64,000 nucleotides of DNA from Dyadobacter sp. CY323 (GTDB lineage Bacteria > Bacteroidota > Bacteroidia > Cytophagales > Spirosomataceae): NCBI RefSeq assembly GCF_021390245.1, contig NZ_JAJUXH010000002.1, positions 434,001-498,000 of the forward strand, read 5' to 3'. Positions 42,393-51,206 of this stretch are shown in pieces. Below the pieces are notes generated by a model, which was not told the DNA's origin, ran no database searches, and was given only the letters and a program-made list of their open reading frames with translations. Numbering within the stretch: position 1 is the stretch's first letter; each line of letters starts with the position of its first letter. A program made the translations under genes and the position numbers.

Positions 42393-45353
42393 ATGAAACA
42401 CGCATTTATACACACGATCACTTGTTACTTCATTCTGGTCTTTAACCACGTTTCCGCTCAAAAGCAGTTTGGGAATGAATGGATCAATCCCCATCAGACT
42501 TATTTCAAAATACCGATAAGTGAGACTGGGTTATACCAGGTCACGGTTGGAGAACTGATAAATGCGGGTTTTCCTGCTGACAGCATTCTCGCGTCTTCCA
42601 TTCAATTATTCCGCCGGGGCAGCGAGCTGGCGATTGAAGTAACATTGGATAAATCGGGCAAACTTGGGGAGAATGGGAATATTCAGTTTTATGGCGAAAA
42701 GAATGACGGAGCTGCGGATTCACTTTTGTATGTGTCACCGAAGTCTATGCCTCATTCGCATTATAGCCTCTATTCAGATACAGCTGCGTATTTTCTAAGT
42801 TGGCGGGTGGATGGATTACCTGCCAAAAGAGTTTTTGAGCACCATTTTCAAGATACCAAAAACCGCATTGAATATCATTTCGAGGAAAACATCCAGCTTT
42901 TCAATTCGCATTACCTGCCTGGAAAATTCTATCCGGCCGGCAGCAACTTCGACACGGGTTCCGTCCTCACGGATTATGATGCGGGTGAGGGCTGGACTGG
43001 CCCCGAAATCCCCGAAAATCAAAGCTTTGAAATGGTATTTAATACCGTTAATGCAATGTCAGAACAGTTTACAAAGGCCGAAATAGAGCTCGTTCTCACT
43101 GGCTGGACTTCGGGAAAGCATATCTATGAAGTTTGGAACGGAGATAAAGCGAACCTGAAAAGGAAAATTGCTACGGTTGATTTTTCCGATTACGAAACGT
43201 CGAGAGTACATGCACTTTTACAAAAAACAGATCTGAACCCCGATGGAAAAGTAAACCTGACACTACTTCCGGTTGACAAAGGTGGTCACATTTCCGTTTC
43301 GTTTGCCAGGCTTCGCTATCCTCAGAAATCCAGTTTTGAAACCGGCATTGGTCAAAAACGCTATTATTTCGATTCTTCACAGAATGCTCGCTGGTCGATT
43401 TCGGCGGGTAAAGACGTTCGTTTTTACGATTGCTCCGATCCATTTAATGTTCGGAAATTAGCTCAGGAAAATTCAGAGATCTTAATTGGCAATTCCTCAA
43501 AAGTGATTGGGGTAAATCAAAAGCTGAAAATCGGCAAAATGCAGGTAACAAAACTTGGGACCTTTGAAAACCTGCAAACCGATTACCTCATCATTTCCCA
43601 CCCACTTATGCACATTCCGGTTGCCGGACGAGATCCTGTGACCGAATATGCAAATTACCGACACTCCGAAACGGGTGGGAATTATAATGTGCTGGTCGAA
43701 GATATTACGGAGGTGTATGATCAATTCAATTACGGAGATCCGGGTCCGTCCGCGATCAGAAATATCATTTCATTCCTCCAAAAAGAAGGGAAACTGAAAA
43801 TGGCATTGCTTATCGGAAGATCCATTGATCCGCAAAAAGCACGGAAACTACCCCAACCCAGCCTTACCGATATGATCCCTAATGCGGGCTGGCCGGGATC
43901 CGATATCGCATTAGCGATGACGCCGGGTGAATCAGGTGACTCTTACCCGATTGTTTCCGTTGGTCGAATCAATGCATTAACGTCTGAAAATGTGCTGGAC
44001 TATTTGCATAAAGTGCAGGCTGTGGAGGCAGAACCGGCTTCTGCACCGTGGAGAAAAAACGTACTGCATCTGAGTGGCGGCAGGTCACGCGACGAGCTGG
44101 CCGCATTTAAAGGATATGTGCATGCATTCGAAAAAAAACTGATTGATTTGTCTTTTCCGGCATTGGTTAAAACAATTTCCAAGATATCCGACGACCCGGT
44201 TGAGCAGGTTCCTATTCACAATGAACTGAATAAAGGCGTGTCGCTCATCACCTTATTTGGGCATTCCAGTCTGGATGTGACCGATATTGATATGGGTTAT
44301 GCGAGTAATCCCGCGAACCGGTATCGAAATCATCCCAGGTACCCGGCGGTAATTGTAAATGGCTGCGCATCAGGAAGCATTTTTCATTCAACCAACACCC
44401 TGAGCAGCGACTGGATATTTTCACCTAACAATGGCGCAGTACTTTTTCTCGCTCACACTTTCAACGGAAATTCGCTCGCATTGAACCGATACACGGATAT
44501 TTTCTATGAAGTATTGAGTGACAGCAATTTTACGCATCAACCTTTCGGACTGATCCAGCAGGAAGCAATCAAACGGAATCTGAGCCGAAATCCAACCATT
44601 TACGATCGCATTACCGTGCGGCAAATGAACCTGCATGGCGATCCCGCAATCCGGATCTTCCCCGGAAAACTTACACCGAATGACAGTGCCCCTGAAAAGC
44701 CCAATGACCTTCCATTAACCATTTCCGTTCGATTAAACGGAAGGCAACTGGCAGATAATGAGTTTATTCAACCAAAACCAACGATTTCAATTGAGCTCAG
44801 GGATTTCAATATCTCATTAAGTGACACCACCGCCCTTTTGATTTGGGTAAAACAAAAATGCAATGGATGTCCTGAAAAAAGGATTTACTTAAATCGGGCG
44901 GTTTGGAAAAAAACTTCATCAGGTCACATAACCATGGATGTTGATGTTCCGAAACCTTTTATGCCCGGAACGTACCGACTTACGGTTCAGGCCAGTGATT
45001 CCAACCGGAATGTAGCACCCGTATATCAGATCAATTTCCGTGTTTCAGGTGAGAAGCAAATATTTAAAGTGGGAATTTCACCGAATCCGTCTTCGAAATG
45101 GTTCAAGATTAAGTTCGAACTTGAAGACACCTCCGAAACGTGTGAAGTACAGCTCAAAATTTTTAATGTATCAGGAACGGCCGTGCATACAAACACATTT
45201 AAGCCACGTATTGGGATCAATGAATGGTTCTGGCATCCTGGTGAATTGCCGACAGGGGTTTATGTTTATCGTCTGACGATTTCAGGAAAAGATATAAGCG
45301 TTTCCGACGAGTCCGAAAAGACCTTTGAAGGACGACTGATCTGGGTGGATTAG
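42393..45353 (+). CDS. C25-family cysteine protease, PorU2-like T9SS protein
   Basis: 986 residues with an N-terminal signal (VFNHVSAQKQ). Gingipain-like C25 domain with dyad His624 (TLFGHSS) and Cys658 (VNGCASGS). The N-terminal region (FKIPISETGLYQVTVGEL) resembles PorU. The C-terminal part has VGISPNPSSKWF and PTGVYVYRL features of a T9SS sorting domain. PorU itself is encoded at 52463, with the same 34-residue spacing between dyad residues. Likely an alternative sortase or surface protease. Begins 32 nt after folA. Confidence 0.85.
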   Translation: MKHAFIHTITCYFILVFNHVSAQKQFGNEWINPHQTYFKIPISETGLYQVTVGELINAGFPADSILASSIQLFRRGSELAIEVTLDKSGKLGENGNIQFYGEKNDGAADSLLYVSPKSMPHSHYSLYSDTAAYFLSWRVDGLPAKRVFEHHFQDTKNRIEYHFEENIQLFNSHYLPGKFYPAGSNFDTGSVLTDYDAGEGWTGPEIPENQSFEMVFNTVNAMSEQFTKAEIELVLTGWTSGKHIYEVWNGDKANLKRKIATVDFSDYETSRVHALLQKTDLNPDGKVNLTLLPVDKGGHISVSFARLRYPQKSSFETGIGQKRYYFDSSQNARWSISAGKDVRFYDCSDPFNVRKLAQENSEILIGNSSKVIGVNQKLKIGKMQVTKLGTFENLQTDYLIISHPLMHIPVAGRDPVTEYANYRHSETGGNYNVLVEDITEVYDQFNYGDPGPSAIRNIISFLQKEGKLKMALLIGRSIDPQKARKLPQPSLTDMIPNAGWPGSDIALAMTPGESGDSYPIVSVGRINALTSENVLDYLHKVQAVEAEPASAPWRKNVLHLSGGRSRDELAAFKGYVHAFEKKLIDLSFPALVKTISKISDDPVEQVPIHNELNKGVSLITLFGHSSLDVTDIDMGYASNPANRYRNHPRYPAVIVNGCASGSIFHSTNTLSSDWIFSPNNGAVLFLAHTFNGNSLALNRYTDIFYEVLSDSNFTHQPFGLIQQEAIKRNLSRNPTIYDRITVRQMNLHGDPAIRIFPGKLTPNDSAPEKPNDLPLTISVRLNGRQLADNEFIQPKPTISIELRDFNISLSDTTALLIWVKQKCNGCPEKRIYLNRAVWKKTSSGHITMDVDVPKPFMPGTYRLTVQASDSNRNVAPVYQINFRVSGEKQIFKVGISPNPSSKWFKIKFELEDTSETCEVQLKIFNVSGTAVHTNTFKPRIGINEWFWHPGELPTGVYVYRLTISGKDISVSDESEKTFEGRLIWVD

Positions 45354-45377
45354 AGCTTTTCTTTCGTTAAAACTTCT

Positions 45378-45385
45378 TACTTTTG
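45378..45385 (+). promoter_or_regulatory. -7 box of the DUF4290-murA unit
   Basis: TACTTTTG matches TAnnTTTG 25 nt upstream of the TTG start of the DUF4290 gene. Confidence 0.5.
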
Positions 45386-45410
45386 TTTGTAATATAAATG
45401 ATTCAATCCC

Positions 45411-46142
45411 TTGAAAGAATACGGAAGCAACGTACAAAAGCTCGCTGAACACATCGTAAAGATGGAGGACAGGACAAAACGTAACCTCTACGCACACATT
45501 CTGGTTGAACTCATGCGGCAAATACATCCGAACATGAGGGACAATCAGGACTACACAAACAAATTGTGGGACGATCTGTACATCATTTCCGGTTTTCACC
45601 TGGATGTTGACAGCCCATTTCCACCTCCATCCCCGGAAGCTTTGGGGAAAAAACCTTTGAAAGTGGGTTACAACCAGTCGAACCTGATGTACCGTCACTA
45701 CGGAAAGAACATTGACCTGCTTCTGGAAAAGGCTATTCAAACTGAAAATAAAGAAGACAGGCTTGCTTTTGTTTCTTACATTTTTCGTTTGATGCGTTCC
45801 TTTTTCAATGCCTGGAACAAAGACAATCCCGAAGACAGTGTTTTGCTGGGCCAATTGGCGCAATTAAGCAAAGGTGCATTGGAAGAAGAAATCGATTACA
45901 TACGTCAAAACGGCCCGGTAGACGCGGCGCCGAAAGATCGCAACAATAACAGCGGCGGTCAGGAACGTAATCGTGGAAATCATGCAGGCGGAGGATTTAA
46001 GGCACAATCCAGCCACAATACTGAAAGGCAAGGAAACAACAATCAGGGAAATCCCAGTCGGAACCGGCCAAACAACAAGTTTTCAGGTCGCAATAACAAC
46101 GGTAACAATCGCAACAACCGTAAGAAACCCGGGGGAATATAG
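45411..46142 (+). CDS. DUF4290 domain protein
   Basis: 243 residues. N-terminal helical DUF4290 domain (about 1-170: KEYGSNVQKLAEHIVKMEDR, LMRQIHPNMRDNQDYTNKLWDDLY, LMYRHYGKNIDLLLEKA) followed by an Asn/Arg/Gly-rich low-complexity tail. TTG at 45411 must be the start: an in-frame TGA at 45399 leaves only three codons before it, and an ATG at 45398 is in another frame. The gene precedes murA by 40 nt, an order conserved across Bacteroidota. Function unknown. Confidence 0.85.
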   Translation: MKEYGSNVQKLAEHIVKMEDRTKRNLYAHILVELMRQIHPNMRDNQDYTNKLWDDLYIISGFHLDVDSPFPPPSPEALGKKPLKVGYNQSNLMYRHYGKNIDLLLEKAIQTENKEDRLAFVSYIFRLMRSFFNAWNKDNPEDSVLLGQLAQLSKGALEEEIDYIRQNGPVDAAPKDRNNNSGGQERNRGNHAGGGFKAQSSHNTERQGNNNQGNPSRNRPNNKFSGRNNNGNNRNNRKKPGGI

Positions 46143-46182
46143 CACCCGGGGCAACTAGTCCAGTCAATTGCCCAAACCATCT

Positions 46183-47490
46183 ATGGCTTCATTTAAAATT
46201 ACCGGGGACAAACGTCTCAAGGGTGAAATTGTACCCCAAGGCGCAAAAAACGAGGCGCTGCAAATTATATGTGCGGTACTCTTGACCAAAGATCCGGTCA
46301 CAATAAATAATATCCCGAATATCCGCGACGTCAATCAGCTCATCAATCTTTTGGGTGATCTGGGCGTACGCCGCACAAGGTTAAGTGAAACTTCGATACG
46401 GTTCGAGGCAAATGACATTAATCTGGATTACCTGGAATCAGATTCATTTCGTCAAAAGGCCGCAGCTTTACGTGGCTCGGTAATGCTGCTTGGCCCAATG
46501 CTCGCACGTTTCCGCAAAGGCAGGATCCCCAGGCCAGGCGGCGACAAAATAGGTCGCAGAAGGTTGGATACGCATTTTTTGGGCTTTGAAAAACTCGGTG
46601 CCACATTCAGTTATGATGGCGAAGACGGCGGATTTTACAGAGTAGACGCCGCAAACCTCAAAGGCACTTATATGCTTTTGGATGAAGCATCAGTAACCGG
46701 AACAGCCAATGTACTGATGGCCGCGGTAATGGCGGAAGGAACTACGACTATCTACAATGCCGCGTGCGAACCTTATTTGCAGCAACTTTGCAAGATGCTG
46801 AACCGCATGGGCGCTAAGATTTCAGGAATCGCCTCCAACCTGCTTGTTGTAGAAGGTGTTACTGAACTACATGGGACCGACCACACCATGCTTCCGGATA
46901 TGATTGAGATCGGAAGTTTTATCGGGCTCGCTGCCATGACCAAGTCTGAAATTACCATTAAGGATTGCCAGATTCCCCAGTTAGGCATTATACCGGACGT
47001 TTTTCAACGTCTGGGCATTCAAATGGAATTCCGTGGAGACGATATTTTTATCCCATCGCAGGAACATTACCGCATTGAAAATTACCTCGACGGCTCTACA
47101 CTTTCCGTAGCCGACGCTCCCTGGCCAGGCTTTACGCCTGACTTGCTGAGTATTATTTTGGTAACGGCGACACAAGCACAAGGAACGGTTTTGATCCACC
47201 AAAAGATGTTCGAGAGTCGTTTATTCTTTGTGGATAAACTCATTGAAATGGGCGCTCAAATTATACTTTGCGACCCCCACAGAGCCACCGTGATAGGACA
47301 TAACCGCGAAACACAGCTTCGCGGAATACGCATGACCTCGCCGGATATCCGTGCGGGAGTTGCATTGCTGATCGCAGCAATGTCCGCCAAAGGAGTAAGT
47401 ATCATTGATAATATCGAGCAGATCGACAGAGGTTATCAGAATATCGATACTCGCTTGAATGCGATTGGAGCTGAGATTGTTAGGTTGTGA
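46183..47490 (+). CDS. murA: UDP-N-acetylglucosamine 1-carboxyvinyltransferase with Asp at the catalytic Cys position
   Basis: First committed step of peptidoglycan synthesis: transfers enolpyruvate from PEP to UDP-GlcNAc. 435 residues from ATG 46183 (a TTG five codons earlier is possible). KNEALQIICAVLL (with the conserved Lys-Asn) and FTPDLLSIILVTATQAQG are standard. The loop that normally reads GGCxxGxR is PRPGGDKIGRR here, with Asp121 in place of the Cys that fosfomycin alkylates. Such Asp variants are active and fosfomycin resistant in mycobacteria and chlamydiae. The gene ends at a large hairpin shared with the convergent neighbour. Confidence 0.95.
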   Translation: MASFKITGDKRLKGEIVPQGAKNEALQIICAVLLTKDPVTINNIPNIRDVNQLINLLGDLGVRRTRLSETSIRFEANDINLDYLESDSFRQKAAALRGSVMLLGPMLARFRKGRIPRPGGDKIGRRRLDTHFLGFEKLGATFSYDGEDGGFYRVDAANLKGTYMLLDEASVTGTANVLMAAVMAEGTTTIYNAACEPYLQQLCKMLNRMGAKISGIASNLLVVEGVTELHGTDHTMLPDMIEIGSFIGLAAMTKSEITIKDCQIPQLGIIPDVFQRLGIQMEFRGDDIFIPSQEHYRIENYLDGSTLSVADAPWPGFTPDLLSIILVTATQAQGTVLIHQKMFESRLFFVDKLIEMGAQIILCDPHRATVIGHNRETQLRGIRMTSPDIRAGVALLIAAMSAKGVSIIDNIEQIDRGYQNIDTRLNAIGAEIVRL

Positions 47491-47499
47491 ACAGCTGTT

Positions 47500-47553
47500 A
47501 GCTTTTAGCCGTTAGCCATTAGCTAAAAAACTAATCGCTAACAGCTAAAAGCT
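47500..47553. terminator. Hairpin of TAGC-type repeats between convergent genes
   Basis: Arms 47500-47522 and 47531-47553 (23 nt each, two mismatches; core AGCTTTTAGCcGTTAGC) around the loop CTAAAAAA. Belongs to the same repeat family as at 14937 and 16071. Position between murA (+) and the DUF1080 gene (-) fits a bidirectional terminator. Confidence 0.75.
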
Positions 47554-47555
47554 TA

Positions 47556-48410
47556 TCACTTCTTCCCAAACGTACATTTACCATTATCCGCCTTCACATA
47601 ATAGGATTTATAATTGGTTGCTTTTGGGTCCATGCAGCCTTTTAAGTCCAGAATTTCTACTTTCCTGAATTCTACCGGATGACTCTCACTTTGAAGTGAA
47701 ATGGAACCGTGATCCAAGAGTTTTCCGGCAATCATGATAGACGGATCGTGCCCGCTCACATTACCCCCGCCTAACTGCGGCTTGTTGTATTCCAGCACCA
47801 TTTCTCCATTCGCAAAATGCTGAATGAGCGAATCGCCCAATACCAGTACCTCCGCTTTTACCCACTGATCGCCATTATAAGTTTTTGATTTTGAAGTAAT
47901 GCAATGCTGGGTAACCAGTTTGCCATCGATCACCACATTTGTTCCGGGCGTACAGAGGTTGCAGGTGGTGCGCACTTTATCATTTCCACCAAGCAGCTGT
48001 ACTTCAATGGAGGCAGGAAAATCCTGATCTTTTCCCATTGTTGCAGCAGGCTGTCCGTGCACCATAATGCCACTGTTACGCCATGCCCATCCTTCACCTT
48101 TGGGAGCTTGCTCGCCTACAAAACGGTATTCAACCGAGATCCGGTAATAGGAATAGTCGCCTTTGTAAAAAATATGGCCATATTTCTGTTTAAAATCATC
48201 ATAACCATCGTAGCGGACAACCATTTTTCCGTCTTCTACACGGAAGGTATTTTTATAGTTGTCGTTGAGTTCGTAGCCCCGGATCTTCACGTCCCAGCCA
48301 TCCAGGTTCTTTCCATTAAAAAGCTGCTTCCATTCTTGCTTATCCGCCTTTTTTTGTCCCATCACCGCCATGGATATCAGGCAAAGGATGGTTGCGATCT
48401 GTACTTTCAT
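47556..48410 (-). CDS. Secreted DUF1080 (3-keto-disaccharide hydrolase) protein
   Basis: 284 residues, signal peptide (MKVQIATILCLISMAVMG). Concanavalin-like jelly roll: WKQLFNGKNLDGWDVKIRG, FRVEDGKMVVRYDGYDDFKQKYGHIFYKGDYSYYRISVEYRF, AWRNSGIMVHGQ, FPASIEVQLLGG and GPVEFRNIEI-like VEFRKVEILDLKGCMDP. DUF1080 members include 3-keto-glycoside hydrolases. Extra C-terminal Cys-containing extension (GCMDPKATNYKSYYVKADNGKC) resembles a small Cys-rich tail found in some relatives. Substrate unknown. Confidence 0.87.
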   Translation of the reverse strand: MKVQIATILCLISMAVMGQKKADKQEWKQLFNGKNLDGWDVKIRGYELNDNYKNTFRVEDGKMVVRYDGYDDFKQKYGHIFYKGDYSYYRISVEYRFVGEQAPKGEGWAWRNSGIMVHGQPAATMGKDQDFPASIEVQLLGGNDKVRTTCNLCTPGTNVVIDGKLVTQHCITSKSKTYNGDQWVKAEVLVLGDSLIQHFANGEMVLEYNKPQLGGGNVSGHDPSIMIAGKLLDHGSISLQSESHPVEFRKVEILDLKGCMDPKATNYKSYYVKADNGKCTFGKK

Positions 48411-48519
48411 GAATAAAGGTTATTTTGAATTGTAAATTTTGGCCGGATTATTTTAACATCCAAATAACGACTTACTTCGTACCTATTCCAAAAGTCGGGG
48501 CAAATTTGATACGCTGTTT

Positions 48520-49845
48520 ATGAGTATAAGTACAAAAGAAAAGATTGCCGTTTTCTGGTTTCGGAGAGATCTCCGACTTCATGATAATGCCGGACTATAC
48601 TATGCGTTGCGTTCCGGCTACCCCGTTGTCCCCCTTTTTATTTTTGACAAAAATATACTGGATGATCTTGAAAATAAGCAGGACGACAGGATCACCTTCA
48701 TCTACAACGCCATTGAGTCCATTCGGAAAGAGTTAAAGGCAATAGGTGCGGATATTTTAGTCCGATATGGTACTCCGTTAGAAATTTGGAAGAAGTTAAG
48801 TGATGAATATGATCTGGCGGAAGTTTATACCAATACTGATTATGAAGTATATGCGACGGAACGGGATCAGGAAGTTTATAAAATTGTCAAAGAAAAGAAA
48901 ACTGCGTTCAAAACCTGCAAAGACCAGGTAATCTTCGAAAAGAAGGAAATTCTCTCTTTGCAGAAAACGCCATTTACCGTTTTCACTCCATACAGCCGCG
49001 CCTGGAAAGAAAAATGCGACACGTTTTATCTCTCCTCATACCCAACTGAAAAGTATTTCGGGAACTTTCTTACATGGGAAGGTGGAACAATCCCTACCTT
49101 GAAAGAAATGGGGTTTGAAACTTCTGACTACCAATTTCCTTCCGAAGACGTGCCAGCTGAATTATTAAAAGACTATTCGAAGAAGCGTGATTTCCCCGCC
49201 GAAGAAGCCACCAGCCGGATTGGCATTCATCTTCGGTTTGGGACAGTGAGCATTCGCGAACTTGCCCGGAAAGCCAGGGAAAATAGCGATACGTTTCTCA
49301 ACGAATTGATCTGGCGGGACTTCTATCAGCAGATTCTCGCAAACTTTCCGCATGTTGGCAAAGGCCATGCATTTCGCCCTGCGTATGACCACATCAAATG
49401 GAGATACGATGAAGAAGATTTCAGGAAATGGTGTGATGGAAAAACGGGTTATCCCATGGTAGACGCGGGAATGCGCCAGTTGAATGCCATCGGCTTCATG
49501 CATAACCGGGTGAGAATGGTTACCGCAAGCTTTTTATCTAAACATTTACTGATCGACTGGCGTATGGGAGAAGCTTATTTTGCAAAAAAACTTCTGGATT
49601 ACGATTTAGCAGCCAATAATGGCGGCTGGCAATGGGCGGCTGGTTCGGGTACCGACGCCGCACCTTACTTCCGCATTTTCAATCCCACCGCGCAAGCAGA
49701 AAGATTTGACCCGAAAAAAGAATACATCCGGAAATGGGTACCCGAATATGGGACAAATGAATATCCGGAACCCATGGTCGATCACAAAATGGCCCGGGAA
49801 CGTTGCCTCAAAGCTTATAAAGAAGCATTAGACAAAGGGAAATAG
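48520..49845 (+). CDS. Deoxyribodipyrimidine photolyase (cryptochrome/photolyase family)
   Basis: Light-dependent repair of UV-induced pyrimidine dimers. 441 residues. N-terminal antenna domain (VFWFRRDLRLHDNAGLYYALRSG) and C-terminal FAD-binding domain: FLNELIWRDFYQQIL, MRQLNAIGFMHNRVRM, ANNGGWQWAAGSGTDAAPYFRIFNP. The Trp-rich and Asn/Asp FAD-contact residues are present, supporting a class I CPD photolyase rather than a (6-4) enzyme. Its stop lies one base from that of the convergent M16 gene. Confidence 0.93.
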   Translation: MSISTKEKIAVFWFRRDLRLHDNAGLYYALRSGYPVVPLFIFDKNILDDLENKQDDRITFIYNAIESIRKELKAIGADILVRYGTPLEIWKKLSDEYDLAEVYTNTDYEVYATERDQEVYKIVKEKKTAFKTCKDQVIFEKKEILSLQKTPFTVFTPYSRAWKEKCDTFYLSSYPTEKYFGNFLTWEGGTIPTLKEMGFETSDYQFPSEDVPAELLKDYSKKRDFPAEEATSRIGIHLRFGTVSIRELARKARENSDTFLNELIWRDFYQQILANFPHVGKGHAFRPAYDHIKWRYDEEDFRKWCDGKTGYPMVDAGMRQLNAIGFMHNRVRMVTASFLSKHLLIDWRMGEAYFAKKLLDYDLAANNGGWQWAAGSGTDAAPYFRIFNPTAQAERFDPKKEYIRKWVPEYGTNEYPEPMVDHKMARERCLKAYKEALDKGK

Positions 49846-49855
49846 CCTATTTCCC
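49837..49855. repeat. Palindrome spanning two convergent stop codons
   Basis: GGGAAATAG-C-CTATTTCCC is a perfect 9-bp-arm palindrome that contains both the photolyase TAG and the M16 TAG. Both proteins therefore end Gly-Lys. Confidence 0.9.
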
Positions 49856-51127
49856 ACCAGCGATCACGGTAAGCATCACTTCGGGATTTAAATAGGTATT
49901 TGCCATTTCCATTACATCTGCTTGCGTTGTAGCATGAATGCGCTCGATGTAACCGGAGTAAAAATCTGCCGGCAACCCATCGAGCAGAAGAACTTTTTGG
50001 CGATCCGCCACCTCGAACGCGGTGTTGAGCGAGCCTGCGAATTCTCCGGCCATGAAATTCTTAACGGTTGTCAATTCTTCTTCGCCTACCATTTCAGTTT
50101 GCAGGCGATGGATTTCTTTTTTGATTTCATCGATGGTCTGCTGTGTAAATTCCTTTTTCACATCGGTTCCAATCATGAAATATCCCGCATTTTTTAATGT
50201 GACCAAATGGGAGGAAATCCCGTAAGTGAGGCCCTTTTCCTCCCGGATATTTTTCATTAGCCGTGACCCGAAATATCCGCCCAGGATTTCATTGGTAACA
50301 AGCATTTTGAAATAATCCGGATGCTGACGATTAAATAGAATCCGGCCCATTCGAATGGAGGACTGCACACTATCCGGACGCTCTACCACCGTCTCTACCT
50401 GCTCATACGAGGTGGAGGATTTGAACCCGATGTTAACGCCGCCAGAACTTATTTTGCTTTTTCCGAGCGTCTCATTCACCGTTTTCACATCGGCTTCTTC
50501 CACCTGACCTGCAAGTACCACGGTGAATTTCGCGTTCTTAATGAACTTGTTATAATGTTCAAGAATCGCATCTTCGGATAAATTCACCAGGTTTGTTTCT
50601 TCCTGACTCTGCCCGTATGGATGATCTGTACCAAAAAGCTTTGCTCTAAATGCCGTAGTCGCCAGATACGCGGTCTTTTCCTTATTTACCTTAAGATTCT
50701 GAAGTGTTATATTCCTCAATTCTTCGAGTTCCTTCTCTGGAAAAGTTGCTTCCTGAATCAATTCACTGACTAATGGCAAAACATCCGGTAAAAAACGGGA
50801 AAGGCAGTAAACGACGATTCCTATACGATCCGATGTGTGGGTCATTTCTGTGAATGCGCCAAGCCTGTCGAAAGCCTCGCTGATTTCCTGCGAAGTAAGA
50901 CTGGAAGTACCTTCCGGCAACATTTTGATTGCAAAGTATGATGCTCCAATATGGCTTTCGTACCAATTTCCTGCTTCAAAAATACATTCCAACCGGATCA
51001 CTGGCTGCTCTCCAATATTGATGACGTGCAATGCAATGCCGTTATCGAGCGAATAAGTTTGAGGTTCTGGTAAACTAACCGTATTGATAATCTTAAAATC
51101 AGGGGCAATGGTACGATCCAGTGACAT
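49847..51127 (-). CDS. M16-family metallopeptidase homologue lacking the HxxEH zinc motif
   Basis: 426 residues from ATG 51127. Pitrilysin-like two-lobe fold: YSLDNGIALHVINIGEQPVIRLECIFEAGNWYE, FPEKELEELRNITLQNLKVNKEKTAYLATTAFRAKLFGTDHPYGQ, and GGYFGSRLMKNIREEKGLTYGISS. At the place of HxxEH the sequence reads GASYFAIKMLPEGTSS, so zinc ligands are absent. No signal peptide. Probably a non-catalytic M16 protein or a partner of an active subunit encoded elsewhere; the Bacteroidota clade often lacks the motif. Confidence 0.82.
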   Translation of the reverse strand: MSLDRTIAPDFKIINTVSLPEPQTYSLDNGIALHVINIGEQPVIRLECIFEAGNWYESHIGASYFAIKMLPEGTSSLTSQEISEAFDRLGAFTEMTHTSDRIGIVVYCLSRFLPDVLPLVSELIQEATFPEKELEELRNITLQNLKVNKEKTAYLATTAFRAKLFGTDHPYGQSQEETNLVNLSEDAILEHYNKFIKNAKFTVVLAGQVEEADVKTVNETLGKSKISSGGVNIGFKSSTSYEQVETVVERPDSVQSSIRMGRILFNRQHPDYFKMLVTNEILGGYFGSRLMKNIREEKGLTYGISSHLVTLKNAGYFMIGTDVKKEFTQQTIDEIKKEIHRLQTEMVGEEELTTVKNFMAGEFAGSLNTAFEVADRQKVLLLDGLPADFYSGYIERIHATTQADVMEMANTYLNPEVMLTVIAGGK

Positions 51128-51141
51128 GGGCAATGATGAGT

Positions 51142-51180
51142 ATAAAAAAACGAATGACGTTACAATAACGCCATTCGTTT
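51142..51180 (-). terminator. Terminator of porV
   Basis: AAACGAATGACGTTA (51148-51162), loop CAA, TAACGCCATTCGTTT (51166-51180), one mismatch; on the minus strand a T-run follows. Confidence 0.88.
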
Positions 51181-51206
51181 CGAAAAAAATTAATTTCAGC
51201 TAGTTC

